Source of the DNA: Clostridium sp. 28_12
Lineage (GTDB): Bacteria; Bacillota; Clostridia; TANB77; CAG-508
DNA length: 59,827 nucleotides
Assembly: GCA_001916055.1 (NCBI GenBank)
Contig: MNRR01000035.1
Location: forward strand, 17,302 to 77,128
Direction of reading: 5' to 3'
Within the stretch, counting starts at the first letter, position 1. Each line of letters starts with the position of its first letter. The notes beneath the pieces are model-generated. The model was not told the origin of the DNA, ran no database searches, and saw nothing but the letters and a program-made list of their open reading frames with translations. The position numbers and the translations under genes are program-made. Shown here in pieces: positions 32,192 to 42,120 of this stretch.

Positions 32192-33712
32192 CTACTTTTT
32201 AAATAGCTTATTTAAAGGTTTAGTTACTAATTCTTTTTCATATTGATTTGTTCCAAATTTCCACATTATTCCTAAATACAAAACTGTATAAATTAATATT
32301 TGGATTACTAATTTCAAATTATTATCTATTGGCCAAACCTTTTTTATTGTAACTCCAAAAAAAGCAACTACTAATACAGGTATACTCATCTTAAGAATAT
32401 TTTTCCAAAATTCAGGTATATTTATATGTGTTTTTTTATAATAGAAAATATTCATAAATATTATTTGACCGCAAATTATTGATAATGATGTTCCTATTGC
32501 AGCACCAATTCCGCCGTATAATTTTGCTAAAAATACAGTGACTATCAAGTTAAATATTGCAAAAACAAATAATACTATAACTCTAAGCTTATACTGGTTT
32601 TTAGCTTGTATTATGTTTAAACCAACATTCTGTATTAATGGTATTGTTATCGGTAACATTAATATGCAAGCAATCATGTATGATTGGCTATATTCTGGTC
32701 CAACCCATAAAAGATTTATAAATTCTTGTCCATATAATACAAATCCTGACATTATTAATGCCATTACTATGTATTGAATTCTCCCTGTTTGTATAAATAC
32801 CTGTGAAAATTCTTCATCAGTAGCTTTTTGTTCTTCCATCTTAGCTACTTTAGGTAACATTACTCCTGTGATAGCGGTTGAAAAATTTAAATACATTTGG
32901 TTTAACTGGCTTGCTACTGAATATATAGCTACTACAGCTGTACCTGATATTGTCCCTAAAATAAATTGATCCACATTCCAATTTATTTTGTCCATAATAC
33001 TATTTAAAAATATCCATACCGAATATGCCATTATTTCTTTTAGTAACTTTATATCTATCTTACCAAATTTAAGTTTAATATGTAATTTTTGTTTACAATA
33101 TACATAGTTTAATATCAGTGTTACCAAATTAAGTACTGTATTTAAAATAACTAAAGCTATTGATTTATATCCAAAGTTTAGCAAAACTAACATTACTATA
33201 GGTGTAGCTATAATTCTTATTAAATTAAGTAACTTAGAAAATATAAATTTTTCATATGCTGTTATTATTGAGCTAAATACACTTAATGGAAATGTTAACA
33301 CCAAATTTAATGTTAATATTCCCATCAAAACTTTTGCTTTTTGCAATTCCTCATGTGTCATGGAATTTCCAAATAATTTATCGACATTTATCCATAAAAT
33401 AGCTCCTATAATTCCTGCTATGATACCAATTATCGTATAAATTATAAGAAACATTCCATGTAGTTTTTCTTCTTTTTCTTTTTGCTTGCTTACCCTATAT
33501 TTTGTTGTATAAATTATTATTGCATTTCCAAAGCCAAAATCTAATATTGTTAAATAGGAAATAACCGATGTGACTAATGAATATAATCCATATTCTGATT
33601 GCCCTAGCTTTGCTGTTAATATTGGTGTATATAATATTCCAACTAGCATGTTTACTACAATTATGGCATATGATAATATAGCTCCCATTTTTACTTGACT
33701 TTTTTCTTTCAA
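32192..33712 (-). CDS. Oligosaccharide flippase, Wzx/PST family (first of two)
   Basis: Moves lipid-linked repeat units across the membrane. The 506-residue protein has about 12-14 hydrophobic segments and the family start GAILSYAIIVVNMLVGILYT followed by KLGQSEYGLYSLV. The start is a TTG at 33712 whose bases overlap the TGA stop of the preceding pyruvyltransferase gene; AAGGAAG stands before it. An internal ATG eight codons later is the alternative. A second flippase is encoded at 34809, so the locus may export two glycans or be a fusion of two clusters. Confidence 0.9.
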   Translation of the reverse strand: MKEKSQVKMGAILSYAIIVVNMLVGILYTPILTAKLGQSEYGLYSLVTSVISYLTILDFGFGNAIIIYTTKYRVSKQKEKEEKLHGMFLIIYTIIGIIAGIIGAILWINVDKLFGNSMTHEELQKAKVLMGILTLNLVLTFPLSVFSSIITAYEKFIFSKLLNLIRIIATPIVMLVLLNFGYKSIALVILNTVLNLVTLILNYVYCKQKLHIKLKFGKIDIKLLKEIMAYSVWIFLNSIMDKINWNVDQFILGTISGTAVVAIYSVASQLNQMYLNFSTAITGVMLPKVAKMEEQKATDEEFSQVFIQTGRIQYIVMALIMSGFVLYGQEFINLLWVGPEYSQSYMIACILMLPITIPLIQNVGLNIIQAKNQYKLRVIVLFVFAIFNLIVTVFLAKLYGGIGAAIGTSLSIICGQIIFMNIFYYKKTHINIPEFWKNILKMSIPVLVVAFFGVTIKKVWPIDNNLKLVIQILIYTVLYLGIMWKFGTNQYEKELVTKPLNKLFKK

Positions 33713-34812
33713 TTGATGCTTCCTTCCTTATTTTTCTCATCATTGCTGTTATTTAAGATTTTTTCTATATACTCATTTGTTTTTTCTTTTTCTAATTCGA
33801 GTATTTTATAACATTCTGTATAATCACATTGTAACAGTTCTTCTGGTATTTTTCCGTCTTTACTATATCTTTCTTGTAATTGAAATTTTGATAATAAAGT
33901 TTCTAATCTTGAATTCATATTTACAATATTATCTTCTCTATCAAAAACAACAAATGGTTTATTGTAAATTATAGAAAATATTGAACCATGATAAGAATCA
34001 GTACATATCATAAAGGCATTTTTTACTAAGTATAAAAATTCACTTGGTCCTGATGCATATAATGGGTCATTTTTATCCATTAAGTTAATTATTGTACAAC
34101 CATTTTGAGTTGCTATATTTTCTATTTCTTTTCTTCTTTTTTCTGATAAATTACCTAGAAAATAATTTAATATGTATTTGTCCGTTGTTAATTTTCTAGG
34201 TTTTTTAGAAACCTTATCCCATTCTTCTGCTGTTAACATCATCGTTGGATCTATTAGTACTTCTGCATCTTTTCTTCCTGTTAGTTCTTCTATTATTTCT
34301 TTGCCTCTATCTTCTCTTACAGAAAGATTTTGCATTTCTAATAAGTTGTTTTTATAATACTCTTTTAATTCTTCTGGTATTTCGCTAATTCCAAAACTTG
34401 CACTAAAAGAACTTCTTTTTTCTTTTGGTGCAAATTTTAGAAAGTCTATGTCTGACATTCTATTGAAGTTTGGATTCCAAACTTGGTCACTTCCTGTTAT
34501 ATATTGATTGTACTCTGTTGCTAATTTATTAGGAATATGGTTCATGTCTATATAATATTTTGAGTATTTTATATTTTTGTTAAATTTCATAAAGTTGTTG
34601 TATCTCTTGTATTTGGGCTTTATGATTAATATTCTTTTTATTAGCTCTTTTAGTTTCTTTTTAATATATCCTTTTCCTACTATTCCTTTTTGATTTTGTA
34701 TTGTTTCTACTTTTATGTTGTATTTTTTTAGTGTCTCTTGTGTGGCATAGTTTTGGAGTCTGTTTCCTAAATTACAATCATCATTGATTGTCAAAATTGC
34801 TAATTTTTTCAT
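33709..34812 (-). CDS. Polysaccharide pyruvyltransferase family protein (first of two)
   Basis: Adds acidic pyruvyl ketals to sugars of exopolysaccharide or wall polymers, using phosphoenolpyruvate, in the cytosol. The 367 residues follow the WcaK/AmsJ pattern: LAILTINDDCNLGNRLQNYA (about 3-22), a QYITGSDQVWNP motif (about 107-118), RKLTTDKYILNYFLGNLS, CTDSYHGSIFSIIYNKPF (about 278-295) and a C-terminal helix. It overlaps both neighbours by 4 bp, so it is coupled to the two flippase genes. The paralogue at 40797 shares GSDQVW and DSFHGTVFS. Confidence 0.9.
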   Translation of the reverse strand: MKKLAILTINDDCNLGNRLQNYATQETLKKYNIKVETIQNQKGIVGKGYIKKKLKELIKRILIIKPKYKRYNNFMKFNKNIKYSKYYIDMNHIPNKLATEYNQYITGSDQVWNPNFNRMSDIDFLKFAPKEKRSSFSASFGISEIPEELKEYYKNNLLEMQNLSVREDRGKEIIEELTGRKDAEVLIDPTMMLTAEEWDKVSKKPRKLTTDKYILNYFLGNLSEKRRKEIENIATQNGCTIINLMDKNDPLYASGPSEFLYLVKNAFMICTDSYHGSIFSIIYNKPFVVFDREDNIVNMNSRLETLLSKFQLQERYSKDGKIPEELLQCDYTECYKILELEKEKTNEYIEKILNNSNDEKNKEGSIN

Positions 34813-36335
34813 TCTTTTTTTCCTTTTTGTACCATGTTAATTATCATACCTTTCACATACTCAAATTCTTCTCTTTTCCTAAAAATTAAATATTGTAATA
34901 AATTTGGAACAATTACAACTATAATACCATTTAAAATTAGTTGTATGAAATTATTATTTAATTTAATATTTTTCGTTATGACAACAGTTATAATCCCACA
35001 TATTGCTGAAATCATTAAATATTTAGAATGTTCTTTTAAAAATTGCCAATATGTTCTATTAAACAGTTTTTTATATACATATACTGGATAACTATATAAA
35101 AATAATATTAATGAACTGGTAACTGTACCTAAAAATACACCTGCTAATCCCCATATTTTTAAGAAAGCTATTGAAGCAACTATATTTATTATTGATTCCA
35201 TTATAGGTACAAATCTATCCTCGTGAAAAATTCCAGCAGCTTCTTTAAACGTATTTGATGTTTTTCTCATTCCTTGCACATAGAAATTAATTGATAATAT
35301 TATTAAAACTCCATAGCTTAACAAATATTGATCGCCAATCCATATTTTTATAAATGGTTCCATCAAGCATAATATAGCAATTGCAGAAAAATTATACATC
35401 CAAGAGTTGATAAATAACATATTTTTATATATTTTATATGTTTTTTCTTTTTCTTTTTCGACAAGTAGATTTCCAACACTTGCTGTTATAGATGAAAACA
35501 CTTGTGAAAACAGATTATTTACAGCTTGTAAGATAGTATTATAATTAGAATATAGTCCTACTGTCGCAACTCCTAAAAAAGTTGATATTATAATATTATC
35601 TGAACCTAGTACTACAAAAGTTGCAATCTTATGGAATATCAACCCCTTAACTTTTAATATAATACTATTTCTAGTTTGTTTATCTATCTCTTTTACATTT
35701 TTTTCTTTTATATACGGATACATTTTATTAGCAATTATTGTTATAACTATATTTTCTATTATTCTAAATATAATCTTTATAACTAAATATGCTATGTAAT
35801 TTTGGGTTAATACAAGTATAACTATTTGTAAAGTATTCATTAATACTAAATATAAAATATGAACAATGTTTATTATATATGTTTTCTGACTAGCATATAA
35901 TATTGATCTTTTATATGTTAGTAAATATGATGCTACTGTATCAAACAAAAATAATAAATACAAAAATGTAATACTTTCCTGTATATCTGTTTTTCCTACT
36001 ATCTTTCCTAAAAACGGAATTACACATATTCCTATTATCGTAACTATTAGAGCAATGATTCTATAACTTTTTTTATAAAATCCTATCAATGATTTTATCT
36101 TTTCTTTGTTATTTTCTGCTATTGGTTTATATAAACTATATATAATTGCTGAACCTATTCCAAGTTCTGCAATTGCTAGCATTGATAATATATTTGTAAA
36201 TAATCCATTTATCCCTAAATATTCTGTTCCTAATATCTTTATGAATATTTTCTGAGTCACTAACCCTATTAATATTGTTATAATACTCATTGCCATTGAT
36301 ACTACTGTATTTTTTATTGAATTTTGTGAACGCAT
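34809..36335 (-). CDS. Oligosaccharide flippase/transporter (second of two)
   Basis: A 508-residue MATE-like polysaccharide transporter with 12-14 membrane helices, starting MRSQNSIKNTVVSMAMSIIT and with LGTEYLGINGLFTNILSML (about 35-53), typical of lipopolysaccharide/teichoic export proteins. It has AAGAAAGGA upstream and a 55-bp gap to the GT2 gene before it. It is only distantly similar by eye to the flippase at 32192, which suggests different substrates rather than a recent duplication. Confidence 0.9.
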   Translation of the reverse strand: MRSQNSIKNTVVSMAMSIITILIGLVTQKIFIKILGTEYLGINGLFTNILSMLAIAELGIGSAIIYSLYKPIAENNKEKIKSLIGFYKKSYRIIALIVTIIGICVIPFLGKIVGKTDIQESITFLYLLFLFDTVASYLLTYKRSILYASQKTYIINIVHILYLVLMNTLQIVILVLTQNYIAYLVIKIIFRIIENIVITIIANKMYPYIKEKNVKEIDKQTRNSIILKVKGLIFHKIATFVVLGSDNIIISTFLGVATVGLYSNYNTILQAVNNLFSQVFSSITASVGNLLVEKEKEKTYKIYKNMLFINSWMYNFSAIAILCLMEPFIKIWIGDQYLLSYGVLIILSINFYVQGMRKTSNTFKEAAGIFHEDRFVPIMESIINIVASIAFLKIWGLAGVFLGTVTSSLILFLYSYPVYVYKKLFNRTYWQFLKEHSKYLMISAICGIITVVITKNIKLNNNFIQLILNGIIVVIVPNLLQYLIFRKREEFEYVKGMIINMVQKGKKE

Positions 36336-36390
36336 TTTTTTCCTTTCTTAAATTATAATAATTTCATTTTTTCTCTCAGTATTTTTTATT

Positions 36391-37335
36391 TTATATATTT
36401 CGGTATATATTTCGATTTATTCTAAACAAAATCATCTTGATTTTGTATTTGGCATCAACCTTAAAAAATATTTTTAAAGTTTTTCCCTTCAATATTTTCT
36501 CATATATCTCTTCCATTTTACTATCTCTAATATAGTTATAATCAAAAATATTGCATTTTCTATATACTCCTAATATTCTTAAAATCATATTTATATCATT
36601 TTCTAATAAAAAAGGATATCTCTTTTTTATAGTTTTAAATCTTTCAAAAGATAATTCATATAAGTCTTTATAAAAATTCTCACTTATTGTGTGCATAATA
36701 CTTTCTTCTCTTTGAATATAAAAATATTTTTTTTCGGTTCCATATCCAATCTTTACAGCTTCCAAAAATAATTTATACATAATTCCCAAATCTTCCATTT
36801 TTCTTCCAACTGGGTACTTTATGTTTTTAAACAATTCCATTTTATACAATTTCGCCCATGCATAATTATGTATTTCTTTATCTTTTAATAACCTAATTAA
36901 GGCTTCTTTTTGTTCAAATATACTAATCTTATTTGTGCAATTATAGTTTCTTATTTTTCTATTATTTTTTTCATCCAATATTATATAGTCACATATTGCA
37001 ATATCTACACCTTTTAAAATAATTTCATATAAGTATTGTATCATGTCATTTTGAATATAATCATCACTATCTATAAACGTCACATATTTTCCATTTGCAA
37101 TTTTTAATCCTTCATTTCTTGCAATGGATACTCCCTCATTTTTTTTATTTATTATTTTTATTCTTTTATCTGATTTCTCAATTTTTTGGCAAATATTCAA
37201 AGAATTATCTGTCGAACCATCATTCACTAAGATTATTTCTAAATTTTTATATGTCTGTTTTGTTATAGAATTTATACATTTTTCCAAATATCTTTCTACA
37301 TTGTATATGGGAACTATAACACTTATCAAATCCAT
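36391..37335 (-). CDS. GT2 family glycosyltransferase
   Basis: Transfers a sugar from a nucleotide donor to the growing lipid-linked unit at the inner membrane face. The 314 residues carry the GT-A fold hallmarks: ISVIVPIYNVERYLEKCI (about 4-21), LVNDGSTDNS (about 36-45), NEGVSIARNEGL (about 65-76) and the catalytic YVTFIDSDDYI (about 84-94). The C-terminal half is helical and basic and may touch the membrane. The GT2 remnant at 24746 resembles the middle of this protein type. Donor sugar cannot be predicted. It lies 18 bp downstream of the FrhB-ferredoxin gene. Confidence 0.92.
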   Translation of the reverse strand: MDLISVIVPIYNVERYLEKCINSITKQTYKNLEIILVNDGSTDNSLNICQKIEKSDKRIKIINKKNEGVSIARNEGLKIANGKYVTFIDSDDYIQNDMIQYLYEIILKGVDIAICDYIILDEKNNRKIRNYNCTNKISIFEQKEALIRLLKDKEIHNYAWAKLYKMELFKNIKYPVGRKMEDLGIMYKLFLEAVKIGYGTEKKYFYIQREESIMHTISENFYKDLYELSFERFKTIKKRYPFLLENDINMILRILGVYRKCNIFDYNYIRDSKMEEIYEKILKGKTLKIFFKVDAKYKIKMILFRINRNIYRNI

Positions 37336-37353
37336 TTTCTATTTTCTCCTATA

Positions 37354-38496
37354 CTATTTTAATATTTTTTTTATAGTATCTTTTAATTTTCTAGGGAAAT
37401 ACGCTTTTATTATAGTTATTGCTGAAATTTTAAATTTCATATTTTCTTTAACTATTTGTTCGTAATTTTTTTCCTTTATTTCATTATAAATATTATCTCT
37501 TATATTTTTTCTTACTGTTGGTTGTTTTAAGTTTTTATTATACTTACTAATTTTCTCAAAAGAGCTCTTCTCGAAATTTATGTCATTCTTTATTTTTTCG
37601 AATAACTCTTTTCCTTTTTTTGTATTTACAATAATAGCAGAATTACCATATTTATTATAATTATTAGGATGCTCATTTTGAATTCCCCAAAAGTCTCCAA
37701 TTGTAATATCTGATATTCTATCTTTTTTAGCATATTTGCATTCATAACAACACTCCCTATATGTAGTTCCATCAATAAAGTTAGAATAATAGGAATCCAT
37801 TGAACAAACATTACTTTTATGTTTTCCATTATTTCTAAACTCATACTTTATTAATTTAGCATTGTTTTCTTGTTCTAAATATTCTTTATATTTTTTAAAT
37901 AATAATGGGCTAGGAACTCCATGACAAATTATATCTATAGTATATAAATTATCATAATTTTTATTTTCCAAAAATTTTCTAAGCCCCGCTATCTGACAAG
38001 GAGTACCTGTAAATAAAACAACTTTTCCTTCTTCTAATTGTTCTTTTACTTTTTGAAAAATATTTTGAGTATCACTTTGTATATATTTTGACCCTTTAAA
38101 TTTATCCAAGTCTTTTATATCATTTACATATCCATGTTTCGCCACCATTTTTTCATCAAAAAAACATCCAAAAATAGCATATTCATTAGCTTGTGCTATA
38201 GCATTTGCAAGAATTGTAAACATTCCTCCTGACGTACTTTTTAAAATAACTTCTTCACTCTTGGAATGTGCTGCATAATATTCAGTATTAAAATTTTCTT
38301 TTTTTATCTCATTTAACTGTGGACACTTTTTTATACACAATCCACAATTTATACATTTTTCCTTATCTATTTTGTATTCCAAAAAGCCCTCTTTATTACT
38401 TTCAAATTTTATAGCCTTTTTAGGGCAAATTTCTTTACAACAGTTACACCCTGTACATTTAAATTTAAAATTATCTAAATTATTCACTATACTCAT
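37354..38496 (-). CDS. FrhB-like protein with N-terminal 2x[4Fe-4S] ferredoxin domain
   Basis: The 380 residues start with two iron-sulfur motifs, CTGCNCCKEICPKKAI (about 14-29) and CINCGLCIKKCPQL (about 43-56), followed by an FrhB C-terminal domain with STSGGMFTILANAIA (about 83-97), GTPCQIAGLRKFL (about 158-170), DIICHGVPSPLLF and GDFWGIQNEHP. This is the full-length version of the protein at 31216, which has lost the ferredoxin part. Such genes recur beside polysaccharide pyruvyltransferases; a redox step in sugar modification is possible but unproven. The ATG overlaps the stop of the polymerase gene (ATGA); a GTG three codons on is better spaced from AAAGGA. Confidence 0.88.
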   Translation of the reverse strand: MSIVNNLDNFKFKCTGCNCCKEICPKKAIKFESNKEGFLEYKIDKEKCINCGLCIKKCPQLNEIKKENFNTEYYAAHSKSEEVILKSTSGGMFTILANAIAQANEYAIFGCFFDEKMVAKHGYVNDIKDLDKFKGSKYIQSDTQNIFQKVKEQLEEGKVVLFTGTPCQIAGLRKFLENKNYDNLYTIDIICHGVPSPLLFKKYKEYLEQENNAKLIKYEFRNNGKHKSNVCSMDSYYSNFIDGTTYRECCYECKYAKKDRISDITIGDFWGIQNEHPNNYNKYGNSAIIVNTKKGKELFEKIKNDINFEKSSFEKISKYNKNLKQPTVRKNIRDNIYNEIKEKNYEQIVKENMKFKISAITIIKAYFPRKLKDTIKKILK

Positions 38497-39851
38497 TCCT
38501 TTATAACTTCTTTTTTCTTAAAAGGTGTGCATATATAATATACAACAATATATACTATTATGAGGCACAAATACATCGACATAGTCGGAAGAAACGCTCC
38601 TCGCATAAAAATAAACATCATACCCAATGTTATTGTATATATTCCTTTAAATAATATATTATTGTTCATCATTTTATTTTCTATTATTTTATTAATTAAA
38701 GAAAATAATATTGTTCCAAATATTATAGCTATTACTCCTCCTGCTATATAAAACTCTGCAAATAGTGGGCATGAAATATTTAAAAACTTAAAATTAAAAT
38801 ATTCTGCAACGATTTGTCCTGAGGGATACAATTTTTTAGTAAATATACTTCTAGGTACAATACATAAAATCCCAGAAAGAATATTAGCACCATATAGAAC
38901 ACCATGACTCTTTGCATATCTAACTGAAAGCATCAAGACTTGATATGCATCATAATCGATATAATTAGTAGAAAAACCTCCTAACCTGAATTCAGACAAT
39001 TCAAATATTGTATGATTTTTAAAAAAATTAAACGCAGGAAATATAACATAAAATCCTATACTTGCAACAACTAAAATTAATGATTTATACTTTAACTTAT
39101 TTGATAACGCAAAAAATATCATTATATATGTTCCAAAAAGTAAATATCTACTAACAGTACCATTTAAAGGAAAATATATTATTAAATTTATTAAAGCAAT
39201 TACTACTATAAATATTTTTTTATTAATTTTTCTCGCATTTACTAATTTCTCTTTGTTAGCAAAAATATATATTAGTAAACTAGCAACTGGAAAAAATCTA
39301 GCCATTCTTACCATAGTTATATAGATTCCATCTGAATTTTCTATATTTTCATTTGTAGAAAATAGTAATTTAGATTTATATAATATTATTAAACATACTA
39401 TACTTATAATGGTTAGTATACTTAGACTTAATTCATTAATACTTATTCTTTCATCATATTTTATCTTTTTTACTTGTACTTTTTTTAATATAAGTCTTTT
39501 AGAAAAAGTATATAAAAATAGAAAAATTAATATAATTATATTAGCAAATAAAAACTCACTTTCAGAAAATGGACTATTAGGATGTATTATATAATTATCC
39601 AGGTATTGGTGATACGGTGCATAATAACAAAACAAATACATAAAAATATATATAATTTTATCTACCGTAACTCCTCCTCTATCCGTAATAAAAAAGATTA
39701 TACTTGAAATTCCTATTATTATGAAAGTGATACACACAAATATATCTTTATCCTGATTTATAGAAAATATAAAATCTATTAATGTTAAACCTATAAATAT
39801 AGTATATATTACAATATCTATAGGATTAAGCTTTAATCTTTCGTTTTTCAT
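38493..39851 (-). CDS. Wzy-like oligosaccharide repeat-unit polymerase
   Basis: A 452-residue integral membrane protein with about 12 hydrophobic helices and a larger extracellular loop (about 255-330, with YDAYQVLMLSVRYAKSHG and CIVPRSIFTKKLYPSG). This is the layout of Wzy polymerases that join flipped repeat units outside the membrane. Wzy proteins have little conserved sequence; the assignment rests on topology, the late-loop Arg/Lys-rich part and its position between glycosyltransferase genes. It is the only polymerase candidate in the locus. It shares a base with the next gene's boundary at 39851 and overlaps the FrhB gene by 4 bp. Confidence 0.82.
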   Translation of the reverse strand: MKNERLKLNPIDIVIYTIFIGLTLIDFIFSINQDKDIFVCITFIIIGISSIIFFITDRGGVTVDKIIYIFMYLFCYYAPYHQYLDNYIIHPNSPFSESEFLFANIIILIFLFLYTFSKRLILKKVQVKKIKYDERISINELSLSILTIISIVCLIILYKSKLLFSTNENIENSDGIYITMVRMARFFPVASLLIYIFANKEKLVNARKINKKIFIVVIALINLIIYFPLNGTVSRYLLFGTYIMIFFALSNKLKYKSLILVVASIGFYVIFPAFNFFKNHTIFELSEFRLGGFSTNYIDYDAYQVLMLSVRYAKSHGVLYGANILSGILCIVPRSIFTKKLYPSGQIVAEYFNFKFLNISCPLFAEFYIAGGVIAIIFGTILFSLINKIIENKMMNNNILFKGIYTITLGMMFIFMRGAFLPTMSMYLCLIIVYIVVYYICTPFKKKEVIKE

Positions 39852-40804
39852 TATTCCTCCTCAAATTTATAATCAAATTCTTCAAGTAAACATTTCTTTA
39901 TATAATCATTTTCATATTTAGCAATACCATTTCCATAATCTACCCATACCTCGTGTCCTTCGTATCCTTGCCACCAATGTAAATAATATTCTTTTCTTTT
40001 TTTAAAATCTGGAAGTGGATCTATAAATTCATATCCTAGCTTAATTATTTTATCAAACCAGTATGTACCAACATCTCCTCCTCCTTCGTAATTTCCAAAA
40101 TAAATTCCATATTCATTTACAAGACGTTTCGCTATATCTAAATTTATCAAACAACACCATTCATTAATTCTACAATTTCTTTTATATCTTCCTAATATCG
40201 TATGCATTAAGCTTTGTTTTCCTGTTATTGGCCAATTTGCACAAGGATATTCTTTTTGCATAATTTTTTGGGGTGAACATTTCTTTCCACAAGGACCAAA
40301 CGGACATCTTTTTGATCCTCCTAAATCTCCTACAATAGCAATATTCTTATTTTTTTCAATTTCTCTAATATACATTCCTAATATATCATTAAAGAACTTG
40401 ATATCATCATGTATTAAAAACAAATATTTTTTATCTGAATTATTTATTGCCCATTGATATCTAATATCATTAGAGGTACTATAATATTTTAATCTTTTTA
40501 TAGCCAAATGCCCTATTAATCTAATTTTTTCTTTACATTTTTTTGCATTCCACATTTCTTTTGTTAATAGTGTATGTGTATATCCACTTGGTTTAATATT
40601 TACTCTTACTCGTAACTTTATAGGAGCTAATCTCTTTTTTAATTCTTCACTTTCATAATATTTTGTAATATTATTTCCAGAACAATCATCATTAATATAT
40701 ATTGTATCAATATGCTCTCCACAATATTTTTTTAAAGAAAATAATGTATATACCAATGATTCTGGCTTTTTATACGATTGAATTGCAACATCTACCTTAT
40801 TCAT
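39851..40804 (-). CDS. GT2-like glycosyltransferase with a Cys-rich insert
   Basis: A 317-residue protein starting MNKVDVAIQSYKKPESLVYT. It has the GT-A type opening, TIYINDDCSG (about 39-48) and LFLIHDDIKFF (about 129-139), where HDD replaces the usual DxD. Next comes an unusual Cys-rich stretch: CPFGPCGKKCSPQKI (about 163-177), YPCANWPI and RNCRINEWCC. The Cys spacing could bind a metal or form disulfides; this is not standard in GT2 enzymes. I set the start at the ATG 40804, with GAAAGGGG just upstream and an 8-bp overlap with the pyruvyltransferase stop. The exact sugar is unknown. Confidence 0.8.
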   Translation of the reverse strand: MNKVDVAIQSYKKPESLVYTLFSLKKYCGEHIDTIYINDDCSGNNITKYYESEELKKRLAPIKLRVRVNIKPSGYTHTLLTKEMWNAKKCKEKIRLIGHLAIKRLKYYSTSNDIRYQWAINNSDKKYLFLIHDDIKFFNDILGMYIREIEKNKNIAIVGDLGGSKRCPFGPCGKKCSPQKIMQKEYPCANWPITGKQSLMHTILGRYKRNCRINEWCCLINLDIAKRLVNEYGIYFGNYEGGGDVGTYWFDKIIKLGYEFIDPLPDFKKRKEYYLHWWQGYEGHEVWVDYGNGIAKYENDYIKKCLLEEFDYKFEEE

Positions 40805-41921
40805 CGTTTCCCCTTTCAATAGCCTTTCTTAAATATTCAATTGATTTTTTTCTTTCTTTATCTAATATGTCATTTACTTTTTTATAATCAATTTCTTTAT
40901 TTATGATAGACATATCATTATAGTCATTTACTATTCTATCTTCCATACCAAATAATTTTAATATACTTTCTATTCTTGTTCTAGTTTTTCCAGGCAAAAT
41001 GTCAATTACTTGTTTGTTAAAAATTATAGAAAATACAGTTCCATGAAAAGAATCTGTTACAACATATTTAGCATTTTTAAAATATGTCAAAAACTGTTCT
41101 AAATCAGGTAAATATACAAATTTTCCATACTTAAATTTATAGTATATTGATGAGCTAAGCCTTACCACCTTTAGATTAGTTGCTTTCGCCAATTTTTTCA
41201 AATACTTGTCAAATTCCTTATTGTGGTGTAATTGGTACGTTAAAATATATTGCTCTTTTTCATTATTTTTAATTTTTAAATTTTCTTCCCATTCTTCTTT
41301 AGATAATAATAATGTAGGATCCAAAACTAACTTTACATTATCAATTCCACTTGCATTTAGTATTTTAACAGCTGACAATTCTCTTACCATAATATCAGAA
41401 TATTTCTCCATTAGTTTTGGTAATTTAATCTTTAAATTTTCTGATAATTTATTTTTTCCAAAGCTTGCAGAATATGCAATACATCTTTTATCATTTGGCA
41501 CAAATTCCAAAAAATAATTTTCGTCATAATCATCATTAGCAATTTGCCCCCATACTTGGTCACTACCTGTACAATATATATCGGCTTGTGGTAAATCTTC
41601 CATTAACTCATTTTTATTTTTATATTGTTTAGAAGTCAATTTCAAGTATTTTTTTCTATATTTAGCAAACTTGTTATTCATTATATCTAAATTAGGTTTT
41701 TGTATAATTTTATAAATAAATCTAGTAATAAAATTCCTATTCCATTTTTTTGAATTTTTCATATATGTTTTTACTAAATTTTTACTATTTTCTTCTACTC
41801 TAACATAATCAATTATTTCATTTTCTATATTTAACTTATCAAGCATTTTTTCCGTTGCATATGCTTGTAATATAGAACCATAATTAGCTATTGCATGTCT
41901 AGTTATAATATCAATTTTCAT
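40797..41921 (-). CDS. Polysaccharide pyruvyltransferase family protein (second of two)
   Basis: The 374 residues start MKIDIITRHAIANYGSILQA and carry the family signs ADIYCTGSDQVWGQ (about 112-125), ECIAYSASFGKNKL-like RCIAYSASFGKNKLS (about 141-155), DNVKLVLDPTLLLSKEEW split near Leu, and YVVTDSFHGTVFSII (about 282-296). Start at 41921 is supported by GAAGGGGAAAAG; the longer frame to 41960 lacks a ribosome site. It is the paralogue of the gene at 33709. With two copies, the glycan may carry pyruvate at two positions. Upstream lies a stretch of decayed sequence. Confidence 0.88.
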   Translation of the reverse strand: MKIDIITRHAIANYGSILQAYATEKMLDKLNIENEIIDYVRVEENSKNLVKTYMKNSKKWNRNFITRFIYKIIQKPNLDIMNNKFAKYRKKYLKLTSKQYKNKNELMEDLPQADIYCTGSDQVWGQIANDDYDENYFLEFVPNDKRCIAYSASFGKNKLSENLKIKLPKLMEKYSDIMVRELSAVKILNASGIDNVKLVLDPTLLLSKEEWEENLKIKNNEKEQYILTYQLHHNKEFDKYLKKLAKATNLKVVRLSSSIYYKFKYGKFVYLPDLEQFLTYFKNAKYVVTDSFHGTVFSIIFNKQVIDILPGKTRTRIESILKLFGMEDRIVNDYNDMSIINKEIDYKKVNDILDKERKKSIEYLRKAIERGNDE

Positions 41922-41935
41922 CTTTTCCCCTTCTT

Positions 41936-42120
41936 CTAAATTATATTCAAATATTGACAAATATCAAAATATTTTTTATAGTTGTTTTCTTTAGTATCTC
42001 TTGGAACATATTCATTATAAAAAAAATATTCTAACAGTATTCTATGAATGTTTTCAGCTATAAAACATATTTCATTTTTCGCCTTAATTCTCCTAACTTT
42101 TTCTCTGTCAATAGGTTTTA
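41936..42120 (-). pseudogene. Coding remnant upstream of the pyruvyltransferase gene
   Basis: Between two polysaccharide genes lie about 390 bp without a complete gene. The minus strand holds a 61-codon stop-to-stop frame without a proper start (DREKVRRIKAKNEICFIAEN, then HRILLEYFFYNEYVPRD), ending at 41936. A second short piece near 42230-42308 contains EDCCFKCTGILEQ before a stop. The amino acid mix looks like real protein, so this is probably the end of a lost gene of the locus. Parent family not recognised. Confidence 0.45.
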
